A DNA stretch of 64,000 nucleotides, from contig NZ_LRAC01000133.1 in the NCBI RefSeq assembly GCF_001517085.1, forward strand, positions 1-64,000. Direction: 5' to 3'. Position numbers and translations under genes: made by a program. Positions 63,604 through 64,000 of this stretch are shown here, piece by piece (the first letter of the stretch is position 1; every line of letters begins with the position of its first letter). The notes under the pieces are model-generated. The model was not told the DNA's origin and did not search any database. It was given only the letters and a program-made list of their open reading frames with translations. Origin of the DNA: Paenibacillus sp. DMB5 (GTDB lineage Bacteria; Bacillota; Bacilli; Paenibacillales; Paenibacillaceae).

Positions 63604-63769
63604 CTTTCTTTTACGACATTTCCCGGGTAATGATTCTACTTCTGTCGTATATGGCTGTTAAAAATGGCGAAGCTTAGGTAAAATAACAGATAAGTACCTG
63701 CATTAATGTTTAATCCGCTTAAGCATCCAACTCTTTTCAGATCATTTCAGAGCCAGAGGTGACCCGCTT

Positions 63770-64000
63770 ATGTCCATAACGATCATTGTTGAAGGCAAAA
63801 ACGACAAGAGCCGTCTGCGCCGCGTGCTTAGCCCCGAGGTCGACATTTTATGCACCTTTGGTACGCTTAATACGCTGAAGCTGGATTCACTGCGGCGTAA
63901 AATCGGGGACGGCGAAGTATACCTATACATGGATAATGACAGCTCCGGCAAAAAAATCCGCGGCATTCTGCGCGATGCCTTTCCGGACGCCGTTCATATC
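63770..64000 (+). CDS. Toprim-domain protein, YusF-like (3' end outside window)
   Basis: The first 77 residues of a small Toprim protein. The Toprim signature is EGKNDKSRLRRVL with the catalytic Glu, then MDNDSSGKKIRG with the DxD metal site. This arrangement is that of the M5-like or YusF type of nucleic-acid enzymes. The ATG at 63770 is preceded by AGAGGTG. Open at the window edge. Confidence 0.8.
   Translation, partial: MSITIIVEGKNDKSRLRRVLSPEVDILCTFGTLNTLKLDSLRRKIGDGEVYLYMDNDSSGKKIRGILRDAFPDAVHI

Noticed and set aside
1..64000. CRISPR array, prophage, integrative element or tRNA genes
   Set aside because: No regular short repeats with unique spacers, integrase, transposase, phage structural genes or cloverleaf sequences were seen.

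Overview
The window looks like chromosomal DNA of a spore-forming, low-GC-phylum bacterium of the Paenibacillus type. Reasons: strong AGGAGG-like ribosome binding sites with frequent TTG/GTG starts; DnaB/DnaI replication initiation proteins; the sporulation checkpoint protein Sda; a YheC/D-type ATP-grasp; YuiB, YuzB and YumC homologues; an S-box (SAM-I) riboswitch; and a large membrane-anchored AraC regulator beside an Lpl-type sugar ABC transporter. No rRNA, tRNA, CRISPR array, phage, insertion sequence or integrated element was seen. The content is mostly core chromosome.

Layout. 0-9 kb: DEAD-box helicase (cut by the window edge), SDR oxidoreductase, CheX, LysR regulator, PHP histidinol-phosphatase, nitroreductase, GNAT acetyltransferase, then a DUF3891 / potassium channel / Tat-exported phosphoesterase group. 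9-14 kb: sdhCAB with a divergent LysR gene; the space between them holds cre-like and Fur-like sites. 14-21.3 kb: a sugar uptake island (solute-binding lipoprotein, two permeases, YesN-like AraC sensor-regulator, rhamnogalacturonan acetylesterase-like enzyme) with two cre-like sites and no dedicated ATPase. 21.5-29 kb: orphan lipoprotein, KtrA and a frame-broken KtrB, a GntR-ABC operon whose permease gene is multiply broken, and a CPBP-family membrane protease. 29-35 kb: uvrC (frame-broken, with an Ala/Glu-rich insertion), trxA, a YqzM-like peptide, dnaI, dnaB. 35-48 kb: a redox, heme and Fe-S neighbourhood (yuiB, hemQ, yumB-like and yutJ-like flavoproteins, yumC, a HesB protein, yuzB, nfu) with sda, an ATP-grasp gene, a Gfo/Idh/MocA gene and mqnE. 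48-51 kb: SAM-riboswitch-controlled metNPQ, with metQ frame-broken. 51-64 kb: a HEPN protein, a divergent UbiD-family protein, ctaA, thioredoxin-like protein, YtgP-type flippase, DUF456 protein, HAD phosphatase, a PBP2-type transpeptidase (frame-broken), transglutaminase-like membrane protein, MFS transporter and the start of a Toprim protein.

Two themes stand out. First, at least six genes (ktrB, the ABC permease, uvrC, the ATP-grasp gene, metQ, pbp), several of them important housekeeping genes, are broken by what look like single-base deletions, often in short homopolymers. This points to residual indel errors in the sequence at least as much as to gene decay, although the ABC permease also carries an in-frame stop. 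Second, several regulatory structures are readable: the sda gene (47 codons) with a cluster of DnaA-box-like 9-mers upstream, the S-box leader of metNPQ, a GTGTATGG/CCATACAC operator in front of the GntR operon, a promoter plus terminator-like hairpin ahead of mqnE, and a 66-bp hairpin repeat that would lie in the 5' leader of hemQ. I did not find a clearly undescribed multi-gene system. The most unusual single protein is the UbiD-family protein at 51.8-53.6 kb, which appears to lack conserved active-site elements.
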